Below, piece by piece: positions 7,236 to 15,617 of a stretch of 19,656 bases of DNA; positions within the stretch are counted from its first letter, which is position 1; each line of letters starts with the position of its first letter. The stretch comes from an uncultured Flavobacteriales bacterium (GTDB lineage: Bacteria > Bacteroidota > Bacteroidia > CAIKAF01). The stretch covers positions 1-19,656 of the forward strand of contig CALEWF010000276.1 of the NCBI GenBank assembly GCA_937925455.1. Direction: 5' to 3'. The translations under genes and the position numbers were made by a program. Below the pieces are notes generated by a model. The model was not told where the DNA came from, ran no database searches, and was given only the letters and a program-made list of their open reading frames with translations.

Positions 7236-10200
7236 TTAATGACCTGCATGTTCATCTTTATGCGCCTCATGAACGCCATGTCCAGCATCATGATGCTCTT
7301 CAGCATGACCATATTCTTCTTCTACATTTCTAACTTTGGTTTGATAGATAACATTAGGCTTAATACCAATTTCTTCCAGCAAGTGATAAGCTCTCGGATT
7401 TTTCTCCAACTTGGCAATCATGCTTTCGCTGTCGTTATAATCCCCAAAGATAATGGCGTTGGTAGGACAAGCTTCTGCACAAGCTGTTTTAATTTCCTGA
7501 TCCTTCACCATACGGCTTTGTTTTTTAGCTTCTAGTTTTCCAGCCTGAATTCGCTGTACACACATGGAGCATTTTTCCATGACCCCGCGTGCCCGAACGG
7601 TAACATCCGGATTGAGCACCAACTTACCCAAATCGTCGTTCATGTAGTAGTCAAACTTCTTGTTCTCAGCATACTGAAACCAGTTGAACCGACGCACTTT
7701 GTATGGACAGTTGTTTGCACAATAACGAGTACCTACACAGCGGTTATAAGTCATTTGATTCAAACCCTCAGAACTATGTGTTGTAGCTAATACCGGGCAA
7801 ACTGTTTCGCAAGGAGCATGATTACAATGCTGACACATTACCGGCTGAAATACCACCTTTGGATTGCGAGATGGAATTTCCTTGCTTCGATAATTATCGT
7901 TTCCTTTTTCATAACGTGTAGAAGGATCTGCATCCGAAGTGTAATAGCGGTCTATACGCAACCAATGCATATCGCGTGAACGACGAATTTCATCTTTTCC
8001 TACTACCGGCACATTATTTTCTATATGACAAGCCACCACACATGCACCGCATCCTGTACATGTATTCAGGTCTATAGAAAGCCCCCAACGGTGGTTAATC
8101 ATCTTGAAATCTTTCCAATAATCAATTTTACTTACTGGTGCTTCGTGGCCATCTATGGTAAGGTCTTTTACATTGGTATGCATTAATTTATCCGGATTGC
8201 CCGATTTTGGATTCCGGAGGTATTCTTTTAACGAAGTTTCTTTTACAATATCACGACCCATCATGGTATGGTGTGTCTGCGTACCTGCTAATTGGTATTT
8301 TCTTCCAGCAGGTTCAACAGTGGCATTATATACTGATGTAGTAAAGTAATTATCTACAAACGACAAGAAAGGAAACGCATTTACCCCAATCACATCGTTT
8401 TTCTTTCCAAACTTACGACCATAACCCAAAGCAATACCAATAGTGCCTGGTGTTTGACCTGGCTGAGCCAAGACGGGCAATTCCAATGTTTTACCATTGG
8501 CTGTAACTTTGGCTACATGTGCCCACTGATTTTGGCCCATTAGTTTGTTAAATTTAAACTCCGGCTTATCCATGTCTTCCGGAGCCATGGTAATATAATT
8601 ATCCCAAGTTACCCGTGTTATAGGATCGGGAAACTCCTGAAGAATAGGATTGGCAGCCTGATTTCCGGTTCCAATACCAACTTTTTCATACAATACCACT
8701 TCCCAACCGGTTGATGCAGCAGCTGCTTTAACTAATGCAGAAGCAGCCTCTGCAACATTGGCAGTTGAAACAACATCATTGGTAACTTCAGCGGCAATAT
8801 TTGTTTGATAGACCCCATCGTGAAGACTTGTGTTCCAAAATTCATCAAACAACAGTTTGCCTGAAGAAGCAAATAATGTACTTTTCCATTTATTCTTGAT
8901 GAAATCGCGATAAAAAGTACTATTTTTATCAGAACGATTGGCTTTACCCGCCCAAACTAACAACGATTCCTGTGCAGCACGGGTATCGAAAAGCGGATGA
9001 ATGGTGGGTTGCTGTAAGCTATAATGCCCCTTAACAGGATTATAATCATTCCAAGCTTCTAAGTAATGATGATCCGGGCAGAGATATTGAGTTTCCGTTT
9101 CTTCTACCCTATCCGCAAAAGAAACAGAAAGAGCTGCTGTTTTCAACGCTTCGTTAAACTCTGCACCGTTAGGTAATGAATATGCCGGATTAACGCCATA
9201 TAAAATAACAGCATTATCCTTTAAATTTTTAGCCAATTGGGCCACTGCTTGGTCATTTCCCTGATACAGGTAAACTTCCGTGTTCAAATCAATCGTATGT
9301 CCGTAACTACCAAGCAAAACATTAATTTCATTAGTTACCACCTGGGCATTTACATCATTCAATCCGCATACCACCAACGCATGACCTCTATTATTCCATA
9401 AATAATCCCCACAAGTTTTTATTTCTGATTCAAATGATATGCTTGTATTGGCGGCTGCTGATTTTCCTGCTTTTGCAGCCAAATAATTATACAATGCTAC
9501 CAACCCAGCGCCAATTTCAGATTGTTTGATCATGATGCGGTAATCCGCATTGGAACCAGCTAATGACATAATTGCCTCGAACTGGAAGTGACGAGACATG
9601 TTTTTATTTTCCGGACGGCGAGTTTCTGCATATTGTTTTTCATAAACACCACTCATTAACCATCCATTTAGAAAATCAGCCCCAAATGATGCAATAGCAT
9701 ATGCCTTATCAAAACGATAGGTAGGAATTACCGCCTTTCCATAGCAACGTTGATTGGCTTCGCGAATGGCACTGTAAGACACAGCATCATACTGAATGTG
9801 CTCAACATTACCAAACGCAGCTTTGAATTCATTGATAGCTGCAGCAGTAGAGGGACTGATGATAGTATTAGTAACCAAATAGGTTTTTCCACCTTTGGCA
9901 GCCACCTCACGAAGTTTTGAAGTAATTTCTTCGTCAGCTTGTTTCCAAGAAATCGGGGCACCCTCTTTCATGGCAGACTTGGCACGCTTGCTGTCATATA
10001 ATGACAATACTGAAGCTTGAACACGAGCATTGGCAGTACCAGAAGTTACGCCTGACAATCTATTACCATCCACTTTTATCGGGCGTCCTTCACGGGTTAT
10101 TACCATGATGCTATAATAGTCACTACCATCGTAGTAAGAAGACGCATAGTAATTGGGAACACCTGGTGTAATCGTTTCCGGCTTTATTACGTACGGAATG

Positions 10201-10427
10201 GCTTTTTTAATGGGAGTTTCGCAAGCTGCAAGAGTTGCAGCAGTCATACTGAATCCTAAGAATTTCAAAAAATCACGACGATTGGTCTTCGTATCTGCAA
10301 TCTTTTCTTCACCCAGAAATTCATGGATCGGAAGATCTTCTGCAAACTCATTATCCCTGTTTTTGATGAACTGAGGATCGTTTTCCAGTTCTTCGTAACC
10401 TTTCCAGTATATTTTATTCTTACTCAT
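7236..10427 (-). CDS. actB: Alternative complex III Fe-S subunit ActB (fused molybdopterin-like and ferredoxin parts)
   Basis: Large periplasmic Fe-S subunit that carries electrons from the quinol subunits to the ActA haems. The 1063-residue product begins with a twin-arginine signal (RRDFLKFLGF, arginines at 50-51) that ends in LAAC, so C69 is also a likely lipidation site. Residues about 75-740 resemble the molybdopterin-oxidoreductase fold, which in this family is an inactive scaffold without the Mo cofactor. The C-terminal part has four cysteine clusters: 790/793/796/800; 865/868/873/877; 897/T900/903/907; and 953/956/983/987. Thr at 900 replaces one Cys, as expected for a [3Fe-4S] centre; the others have four Cys each, enough for [4Fe-4S]. 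A His-rich tail follows at about 1041-1063. The start is supported by the conserved hydrophilic leader before the twin arginines. Confidence 0.96.
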   Translation of the reverse strand: MSKNKIYWKGYEELENDPQFIKNRDNEFAEDLPIHEFLGEEKIADTKTNRRDFLKFLGFSMTAATLAACETPIKKAIPYVIKPETITPGVPNYYASSYYDGSDYYSIMVITREGRPIKVDGNRLSGVTSGTANARVQASVLSLYDSKRAKSAMKEGAPISWKQADEEITSKLREVAAKGGKTYLVTNTIISPSTAAAINEFKAAFGNVEHIQYDAVSYSAIREANQRCYGKAVIPTYRFDKAYAIASFGADFLNGWLMSGVYEKQYAETRRPENKNMSRHFQFEAIMSLAGSNADYRIMIKQSEIGAGLVALYNYLAAKAGKSAAANTSISFESEIKTCGDYLWNNRGHALVVCGLNDVNAQVVTNEINVLLGSYGHTIDLNTEVYLYQGNDQAVAQLAKNLKDNAVILYGVNPAYSLPNGAEFNEALKTAALSVSFADRVEETETQYLCPDHHYLEAWNDYNPVKGHYSLQQPTIHPLFDTRAAQESLLVWAGKANRSDKNSTFYRDFIKNKWKSTLFASSGKLLFDEFWNTSLHDGVYQTNIAAEVTNDVVSTANVAEAASALVKAAAASTGWEVVLYEKVGIGTGNQAANPILQEFPDPITRVTWDNYITMAPEDMDKPEFKFNKLMGQNQWAHVAKVTANGKTLELPVLAQPGQTPGTIGIALGYGRKFGKKNDVIGVNAFPFLSFVDNYFTTSVYNATVEPAGRKYQLAGTQTHHTMMGRDIVKETSLKEYLRNPKSGNPDKLMHTNVKDLTIDGHEAPVSKIDYWKDFKMINHRWGLSIDLNTCTGCGACVVACHIENNVPVVGKDEIRRSRDMHWLRIDRYYTSDADPSTRYEKGNDNYRSKEIPSRNPKVVFQPVMCQHCNHAPCETVCPVLATTHSSEGLNQMTYNRCVGTRYCANNCPYKVRRFNWFQYAENKKFDYYMNDDLGKLVLNPDVTVRARGVMEKCSMCVQRIQAGKLEAKKQSRMVKDQEIKTACAEACPTNAIIFGDYNDSESMIAKLEKNPRAYHLLEEIGIKPNVIYQTKVRNVEEEYGHAEEHHDAGHGVHEAHKDEHAGH

Positions 10428-10462
10428 AGGTATTTATATCCGTTATGGAAATGAATTTTAAA

Positions 10463-11890
10463 TTAATAGTGACATTTTGAACACTCCAAACCACCAATCT
10501 TTTCTACAGTAAAGGCTTGCCCTTTACGCATTTCGTATTCGCCATAATGCTCTTTGTAGTAGTTATGAAGACGCTCATAATATCCATTGTCGGCATATTG
10601 CACTTCGGTTTGGCGATGACAATTGATACACCATCCCATAGTAAGCGGAGAATATTGATAAACTTTTTCCATTTCTTCTACTTTACCATGACATGTAGCA
10701 CATTCCACCTTCCCCACCACAACGTGTTGTTGGTGGCTAAAGAATGCATGGTCTGGAAGATTATGAATTTGTACCCACTGAACTGGCTTTTGAATTTGTT
10801 TTTCTACCTCTTCAAAAGCACCTTTGGTATCGCTTAACCACTCTGCAAACACTTTCTTCACCTCTTCATTATTCATGTTTTGATAATCACGGAAGTATTC
10901 TTTTTTAATAGGATTCCATCCAATTGCTGCATATATTTTTGAAATTTCTTTTTTGCCATACTGAGGACCAACTTCTACTGCCTTATGACAGTTCATACAA
11001 ACGTTGCTGGAAGGAATGTTTGCATGTTTACTCTTTTCGGCTGTACTATGACAATAAGTACATTCAATTTTATTTTGTCCCACATGTAGTTTATGTGAAA
11101 AAGCAATGGGCTGATCTGGCATATATCCGGTAACATTGCCATTCTTATCTTTAAATCCACCATACCCACCGATGTTATTGAGTGCCCAAAAACCCTTTAA
11201 GAGTAACCAACACAAGATTACAAATGCAACTGTAAATGAAATTTTCTTATGGGTTACAATCCAACTCCAAAGATTGTTGAAGAAGTCAAAAGGCTTAGAT
11301 TCTGGCAATTTTTCTAACCCTTCTTTTTCTCGCAGCAAATTTTCCATGGCGCGGGATACGCTACGCAAAGCTGCAGAAAGAATCAACAACACAAACGCCA
11401 ACCCAACAAGTAGATACGTGATTTGAGTTGAAGACATTCCACCATTACCTCCTTTTGCATCAGCGCTAGGACTAGTAGCTATTGCAGCATTGTCTTTTTT
11501 CTCTTCAGCAGGAGGGTTATCAATGTAGGCTAAAATATCTTGAATATCTTGGTCTGACAAATTAGTAAATGCAGGCATTTGCTGGCCACCATACTCTTTG
11601 TACAAGTCATTGGCATACTTGTCACCAGTTTTCAAAAATTCTGCTGAATTTTTAATCCATGCTATTAATTTGGATTCATCGGGCCAGCGGCTACGAACTC
11701 CAGCTAAACCGGGACCAATCATTTTTTGGTCTGTAGCAAAGTGACAGCGGGCACAATTGGTTTTAAACAACGTCTTCCCTTTCACATTATCGCCGGCAGC
11801 ATACATCTGCCCAAACAGGGATGCCGCAAATATGAAAATTAAGGCTAATGCTTTCATCGAGTGGGTTTTTATAGTTTTGATATTCATCAT
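10463..11890 (-). CDS. actA: Alternative complex III multihaem cytochrome c ActA, monohaem plus pentahaem
   Basis: Multihaem electron-exit subunit of complex III. Counting from the Met at 11890 (475 residues), a signal peptide ending near QMYAAG is followed by a monohaem class I domain (CARCH at 46-50, Met ligand M105). Then come a transmembrane helix (157-175), a charged cytoplasmic stretch, a second helix (217-236) and a periplasmic domain with CXXCH at 277, 298, 397, 421 and 470. That makes six haem motifs, the last one residue from the C-terminus. The reading frame stays open up to 11950, but the promoter box at 11955-11962 puts transcription initiation at about 11948, so an upstream start is unlikely; the Met at 11857 is an alternative that leaves a shorter signal peptide. 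First gene of the operon, 35 bp before actB. Confidence 0.93.
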   Translation of the reverse strand: MMNIKTIKTHSMKALALIFIFAASLFGQMYAAGDNVKGKTLFKTNCARCHFATDQKMIGPGLAGVRSRWPDESKLIAWIKNSAEFLKTGDKYANDLYKEYGGQQMPAFTNLSDQDIQDILAYIDNPPAEEKKDNAAIATSPSADAKGGNGGMSSTQITYLLVGLAFVLLILSAALRSVSRAMENLLREKEGLEKLPESKPFDFFNNLWSWIVTHKKISFTVAFVILCWLLLKGFWALNNIGGYGGFKDKNGNVTGYMPDQPIAFSHKLHVGQNKIECTYCHSTAEKSKHANIPSSNVCMNCHKAVEVGPQYGKKEISKIYAAIGWNPIKKEYFRDYQNMNNEEVKKVFAEWLSDTKGAFEEVEKQIQKPVQWVQIHNLPDHAFFSHQQHVVVGKVECATCHGKVEEMEKVYQYSPLTMGWCINCHRQTEVQYADNGYYERLHNYYKEHYGEYEMRKGQAFTVEKIGGLECSKCHY

Positions 11891-11954
11891 AATCGCTTGT
11901 ATTAAGCTCCGCATAGAAATATATTTGTTAAGAATTGTCAAATGATTCAAGCCG

Positions 11955-11962
11955 CAAAATTA
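11955..11962 (-). promoter_or_regulatory. -7 box of the act-cox operon promoter
   Basis: The minus strand reads TAATTTTG, an exact match to the Bacteroidota -7 consensus TAnnTTTG. Expected initiation is about 6-8 nt downstream, near 11948, giving a leader of about 60 nt to the Met at 11890. No clear TTG element occurs 19-21 bp upstream, so strength may depend on context or an activator. Confidence 0.6.
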
Positions 11963-12135
11963 CATTTTTCAAACACTTTTGTATCGAATACCTATGAAAA
12001 AACAACATTTTTTGTTATTTAAAATAATTCTAAATAAGTCGCTCGATTAAAAACTTATTAACAGTATTCATCAAAAATAATTACATGAATTAAACAATCC
12101 TTATCTAATAAAGTTTAAGTTGTGCGATACAACCT

Positions 12136-12143
12136 TATATTTG
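12136..12143 (+). promoter_or_regulatory. -7 box of the S46 peptidase promoter
   Basis: TATATTTG is an exact TAnnTTTG match. Initiation would fall near 12150, leaving a leader of about 15 nt before the ATG at 12165. This argues against the in-frame upstream ATG at 12120, which would lie before the transcript starts. A TTG at 12120-12122 is present but only 13 bp away, shorter than the usual spacing. Confidence 0.55.
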
Positions 12144-12164
12144 CTTCCAGTTAAACTATTACAC

Positions 12165-14297
12165 ATGAAGAGAAAAACTACCTTATTTGTTTTAATCCTA
12201 ACTCTATTTTTAGTAAATGTCCGTGCGGATGAAGGCATGTGGCTGCCATATCACATTTCAAAGGTAATGGCCAACATGCAGGCATTAGGCTGTAAACTGG
12301 CTGCAGAACAAATATATGATGCAGAGAAGCCCTCCGTTAAAGATGCCATTGTACATTTTGGAGGATTTTGCACCGGTGAAATTGTTAGTAATCAAGGGTT
12401 GGTATTTACCAATCACCATTGTGGATATGATGCTATTTCCAGTTTGAGTACCAAAGAAAACAACTATTTAGACAATGGATTTTGGGCAAAAGATTTTAAA
12501 GACGAAATCCCAGCTCCGGGACTTTCCGTTTCTATTCTGGTTTATATGAAAGATGTTACTGATCGGGTTCTAAATGCTACCGATCGAGCTGCCGAAATCA
12601 AAAAAATCAAAGAAGAAGCTATTGTCGGAAATCATTATCGGGCAGATGTAAAATCATATTTCTATGGGAATGAATATTACCTATTGGTATATGAAACATT
12701 TAAAGATATTCGATTGGTAGGCACGCCGCCCCAAAATATCGGTAAGTTTGGAGGTGACACAGACAACTGGATGTGGCCACGCCATACCGGAGATTTCAGC
12801 ATATTTAGAATTTATGCCTCACCGGATAATAAACCAGCCGAATATAGTGTCAATAATGTTCCATATAAGCCGAAGCACTATTTACCCATCAACTTAAAAG
12901 GTATTCAGGAAAATGATTTTGCCATGATTATGGGATTTCCGGGTCGAACAACCCGTTACTTAACCCAAGCCGGCGTAAAAAATGTTGCCTTTAACCGATA
13001 CCCCGAAAGAGCAAAAATTTTAAAAGAAAAATTAGCTCAATGGTGGAGTGAAATGGAAAAAGATGTAAACGTAAGACTTCTTCTTTCGGGCGACTATGCT
13101 TCACTGGCTAACAGCCAAAAATATTATGAAGGAGTTATGAATGCCCTGAAAAAATCACCCTGTTTTGATATAAAAAGTAACCTGGAAAAAGATTTTACCG
13201 CTTGGGTAAATTCAGACAATCAACGCAAATCAATATATGGAAATGTTATACAAGGATTGGAAGACCTCTATAATCAAAACAAAGAACTCACTAAAGTTGC
13301 ACAGTATCTTGCTTTTGCATACAGCGGAGTACATATTGCACAAATGGGCGAAAACATGGTTGCACTGCGCGATATATTAAGCCAAAAAACTGTTGATCAA
13401 AACAAGCTTAAAGAAACGCAGGATGCCATACGCAAACAAATGGATTCGTACTTTGGATCATTTGTAAAAATGGCCGATCAAAAAACATTTGCCAGCATGC
13501 TTCGATTAGTAAGCCAAAACCTTGACAGCAAATACTGGGTAAGTGCTATGACCAGCAAAGAAATGGCAAATCTAAAACCAACCAACGGTGATAAATTTGA
13601 TGTGTATGCTACATTGGTCTATAACAGCTCCATTCTTACAGATAAAGAAAAAATGAGTAAATTCATCGAAAAGCCATCACTATCGGTTTTAAATAAAGAC
13701 CTAGGAATTAAATATGCCATGGATGTAACCAATATGTTCTCACAATACTTAGGTGCACTAATGACAATGAATGCTAAAGAAGATGAATTGATGAAAATTT
13801 ATGTAAAAGGGCTTCGTGAATTTAAGAGTGACAAATTCTTTTACCCGGATGCCAATTCTACGTTACGAGTTACTTATGGTCAGATTAAATCATACATTCC
13901 TAGAGATGGTGTTCTCTATAACTGGTACACTACGCATCGCGGAATATTAGAAAAAGAAATTCCCGGTGATCCGGAATTCGATGTGTTTCCTGATTTTAGC
14001 AATTCATTACGCAAAGGTAATTTTGGGAAATATGCTGATAAAAATGGTGACTTGCCTGTTGCCTTTATCTGCAATTTGGATATTACCGGTGGAAACTCAG
14101 GAAGCCCAGTTATTAATGGAAATGGTGAGTTAATTGGGATAGCCTTTGATGGGGTTTGGGAAGGAATGGTGGGAGATTTATATTGGGAGCCCCAAAAAAA
14201 CCGAACCATTGCCGTAGATATCCGCTACGTAATGTATGTGATTGAACAAAATTCTGGCACTCAGAGAATTTTCAACGAAGTAAAAGTGATTCTATAA
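12165..14297 (+). CDS. S46 family dipeptidyl-peptidase, DPP7-like, exported
   Basis: Serine exopeptidase that releases dipeptides from the N-termini of oligopeptides in the periplasm. From the ATG at 12165 the precursor is 710 residues with a clean signal peptide (MKRKTTLFVLILTLFLVNVRA). The trypsin-like catalytic residues are visible: H85 in TNHHCG, an Asp in the GDTDNWMWPRHTGDF segment (198-212), and S645 in GGNSGSP. G663, 18 residues after the Ser, occupies the place that is Gly in DPP7 and Arg in DPP11, so the enzyme probably prefers hydrophobic rather than acidic penultimate residues. Length agrees with the family (about 700). It is transcribed away from the act operon and seems to be a single-gene unit; its 3' end faces parB. 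Confidence 0.94.
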   Translation: MKRKTTLFVLILTLFLVNVRADEGMWLPYHISKVMANMQALGCKLAAEQIYDAEKPSVKDAIVHFGGFCTGEIVSNQGLVFTNHHCGYDAISSLSTKENNYLDNGFWAKDFKDEIPAPGLSVSILVYMKDVTDRVLNATDRAAEIKKIKEEAIVGNHYRADVKSYFYGNEYYLLVYETFKDIRLVGTPPQNIGKFGGDTDNWMWPRHTGDFSIFRIYASPDNKPAEYSVNNVPYKPKHYLPINLKGIQENDFAMIMGFPGRTTRYLTQAGVKNVAFNRYPERAKILKEKLAQWWSEMEKDVNVRLLLSGDYASLANSQKYYEGVMNALKKSPCFDIKSNLEKDFTAWVNSDNQRKSIYGNVIQGLEDLYNQNKELTKVAQYLAFAYSGVHIAQMGENMVALRDILSQKTVDQNKLKETQDAIRKQMDSYFGSFVKMADQKTFASMLRLVSQNLDSKYWVSAMTSKEMANLKPTNGDKFDVYATLVYNSSILTDKEKMSKFIEKPSLSVLNKDLGIKYAMDVTNMFSQYLGALMTMNAKEDELMKIYVKGLREFKSDKFFYPDANSTLRVTYGQIKSYIPRDGVLYNWYTTHRGILEKEIPGDPEFDVFPDFSNSLRKGNFGKYADKNGDLPVAFICNLDITGGNSGSPVINGNGELIGIAFDGVWEGMVGDLYWEPQKNRTIAVDIRYVMYVIEQNSGTQRIFNEVKVIL

Positions 14298-14340
14298 TTC
14301 CTAAATTGTTACTAGAATTTTCTAATAACGCTAATTTATA

Positions 14341-14531
14341 GGGGGGCGGCCGCGTGTTTCTCCGCCATGTAGGGGCGGATTCACTCGCTGTCCCGTCTGC
14401 TGCGGATGGCAGTGGAAAGCCCGCAGGGGCGAAGCCCACAGTGCACGGGTTAGCGGGGCTGAGGGCACGAAGACACCGCTACCCCGATGCAATGTGTGGC
14501 TGAGACCCGAGGACTTGGAACGAACAGCCGC
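14341..14531. other. GC-rich, multi-hairpin non-coding element (structured RNA or palindromic repeat)
   Basis: This 191-bp block is about 66% G+C by hand count, while the flanks on both sides are AT-rich, and the change is abrupt. No open reading frame of useful length covers it. Successive complementary arms are visible: 14361-14366 with 14374-14379; 14400-14404 with 14422-14426 (inner GGC/GCC); 14427-14430 with 14434-14437 (GAA loop); 14446-14456 with 14476-14486 (one mismatch, 19-nt loop); and 14496-14502 with 14525-14531 (7 bp, 22-nt loop), which ends exactly at the GC boundary. GCGGC at 14346-14350 could also close against GCCGC at 14527-14531. It lies between convergent genes, so it is not a 5' leader of either. 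The rest of the gap (14298-14340 and 14532-14647) is AT-rich with only a weak 22-bp imperfect palindrome at 14308-14329. Strand and function are unknown. Confidence 0.6.
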
Positions 14532-14647
14532 TTAAAGCAGCCTAATATCAACACGCTATTGACAATTTGGGGGTTATTTTTTTGGAACAGCTAATACAAA
14601 GTCGGCTGGAGAAACAATACTAAAAAACACCTGATGTATTAAAAACG

Positions 14648-14670
14648 AAAAGGGGCATTTAGCCCCTTTT
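14648..14670. terminator. Bidirectional terminator between parB and the GC-rich element
   Basis: AAAAGGGGC (14648-14656) and GCCCCTTTT (14662-14670) form a perfect 9-bp stem with loop ATTTA. A T run follows on the plus strand (to about 14673), and a T-rich run TTTTCGTTTTT follows on the minus strand, so it can stop transcription from both sides. It lies 26 bp past the parB stop codon. For the plus strand it is the first good terminator after the S46 gene, so a plus-strand transcript could include the GC-rich element. Confidence 0.85.
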
Positions 14671-14696
14671 TTTATAGTAATAAAAAATTAGTTTTT

Positions 14697-15617
14697 TTAT
14701 CGGTCGAAAAATTCTATGATTTTTTCTAACTGCTCCTCGTTATCAAATTCTATGGTAATTCTTCCTTTTCCGTCTTTGGTCTGCTGAATTTGAATGGGGC
14801 GATTTAGAACGGCCGATAACTTATCGCCATACAACTTAAAGGTACGGGTACGTTCCGGATCTTGGTCAATTGTTTTAGTTTGTGATTTATTAGTTACTGA
14901 CGAATTTTCAGTTTTTGATTCATTCTTTTTACGTACTAATTCTTCAACTTCTCTTACACTCAGCTCATCTTGAATAATTTTATGATAAATCTCCAATTGT
15001 TTTTTTTCATCACCGGCGTTAATCAATGCCCGGGCATGCCCCATGGTAATTTTACCTTGTTTGATGCCCTGTTGAATTTCGGCGGGTAACTTTAATAAAC
15101 GCAGGTAGTTAGTAATGGTAGAACGCTTCTTGGCAACGCGATTACTGAGTTGTTCCTGCGTAAGGTTACATTCATCAATAAGGCGCTGGTAACTAAACGC
15201 CACTTCAATGGCATTCAGGTCTTCACGCTGAATGTTTTCAATGAGGGCCATTTCGAGCATGGTTTGGTCATCAGCAGTGCGTATGTAGGCAGGGATTTCA
15301 GTCAATCCTGCCATCTGCGAAGCGCGAAAACGCCGTTCACCAGAGATAAGCTGGTATTGTTGATCACCAAGTTTTCTAAGAGTAACCGGCTGAATAATTC
15401 CATGCACTTTGATTGATTCAGCCAATTCTTCCAGGGCTTCCTGTTCAAATTCTGTTCTTGGCTGGTATGGATTAGCAACAATCCATTTCACATTAATCAT
15501 AGCCACTCCGGCTTCAGAACGGGTAGAAGGATTTGCAATCACCTGTTCATCGGTTGAGCCACCTGATAATAAAGCACTCAACCCTTTTCCCAAAGCTTGT
15601 TTACGATTACTTGTCAT
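14697..15617 (-). CDS. parB: Chromosome partitioning protein ParB (Spo0J family)
   Basis: CTP-dependent DNA clamp that loads at parS and, with ParA, segregates the replicated origin. The 306-residue product has the N-terminal ParA-interaction motif QALGKGLSALLSG (7-19), the nucleotide-binding boxes HGIIQP (72-77), GERRFRA (93-99) and ENIQRED (127-133), a helix-turn-helix near 152-175, and a C-terminal dimerisation domain (about 255-306). A polar linker separates the last two parts. Its start overlaps the end of parA by 11 bp, indicating translational coupling. No parS-like palindrome was found by eye within the window. Confidence 0.96.
   Translation of the reverse strand: MTSNRKQALGKGLSALLSGGSTDEQVIANPSTRSEAGVAMINVKWIVANPYQPRTEFEQEALEELAESIKVHGIIQPVTLRKLGDQQYQLISGERRFRASQMAGLTEIPAYIRTADDQTMLEMALIENIQREDLNAIEVAFSYQRLIDECNLTQEQLSNRVAKKRSTITNYLRLLKLPAEIQQGIKQGKITMGHARALINAGDEKKQLEIYHKIIQDELSVREVEELVRKKNESKTENSSVTNKSQTKTIDQDPERTRTFKLYGDKLSAVLNRPIQIQQTKDGKGRITIEFDNEEQLEKIIEFFDR

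Noticed and set aside
7239..7535. Plus-strand open frames inside actB, actA, coxA and other operon genes
   Set aside because: They are antisense shadows of well-supported proteins, with low-complexity or implausible composition and no motifs.
7236..10427. ActB as an active molybdoenzyme such as polysulfide or nitrate reductase
   Set aside because: The N-terminal half is fused to the ferredoxin part and sits in a complete act operon. In this family the molybdopterin fold is a scaffold without cofactor, and no Mo-ligand motif was evident.
10463..11890. ActA as a nitrite-reductase-type or tetrahaem periplasmic cytochrome
   Set aside because: The operon order, two membrane helices and the five C-terminal CXXCH motifs fit ActA; there is no CXXCK motif.
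12120..12164. Upstream ATG of the S46 gene as the true start
   Set aside because: It lies before the promoter box at 12136-12143 and would put 15 residues before an otherwise perfect signal peptide.
14308..14329. Imperfect AT-rich palindrome as terminator of the S46 gene
   Set aside because: The stem has a mismatch, is almost all A-T and has no T run after it, so it is a weak terminator candidate at best.
14341..14531. GC-rich element as RNase P RNA, tmRNA, SRP RNA or rRNA fragment
   Set aside because: A GGAAAGCCCG word recalls the RNase P start, but the block is about half the needed length and lacks the paired 3' motif. No SRP tetraloop domain, tRNA-like ends or rRNA landmarks are visible.
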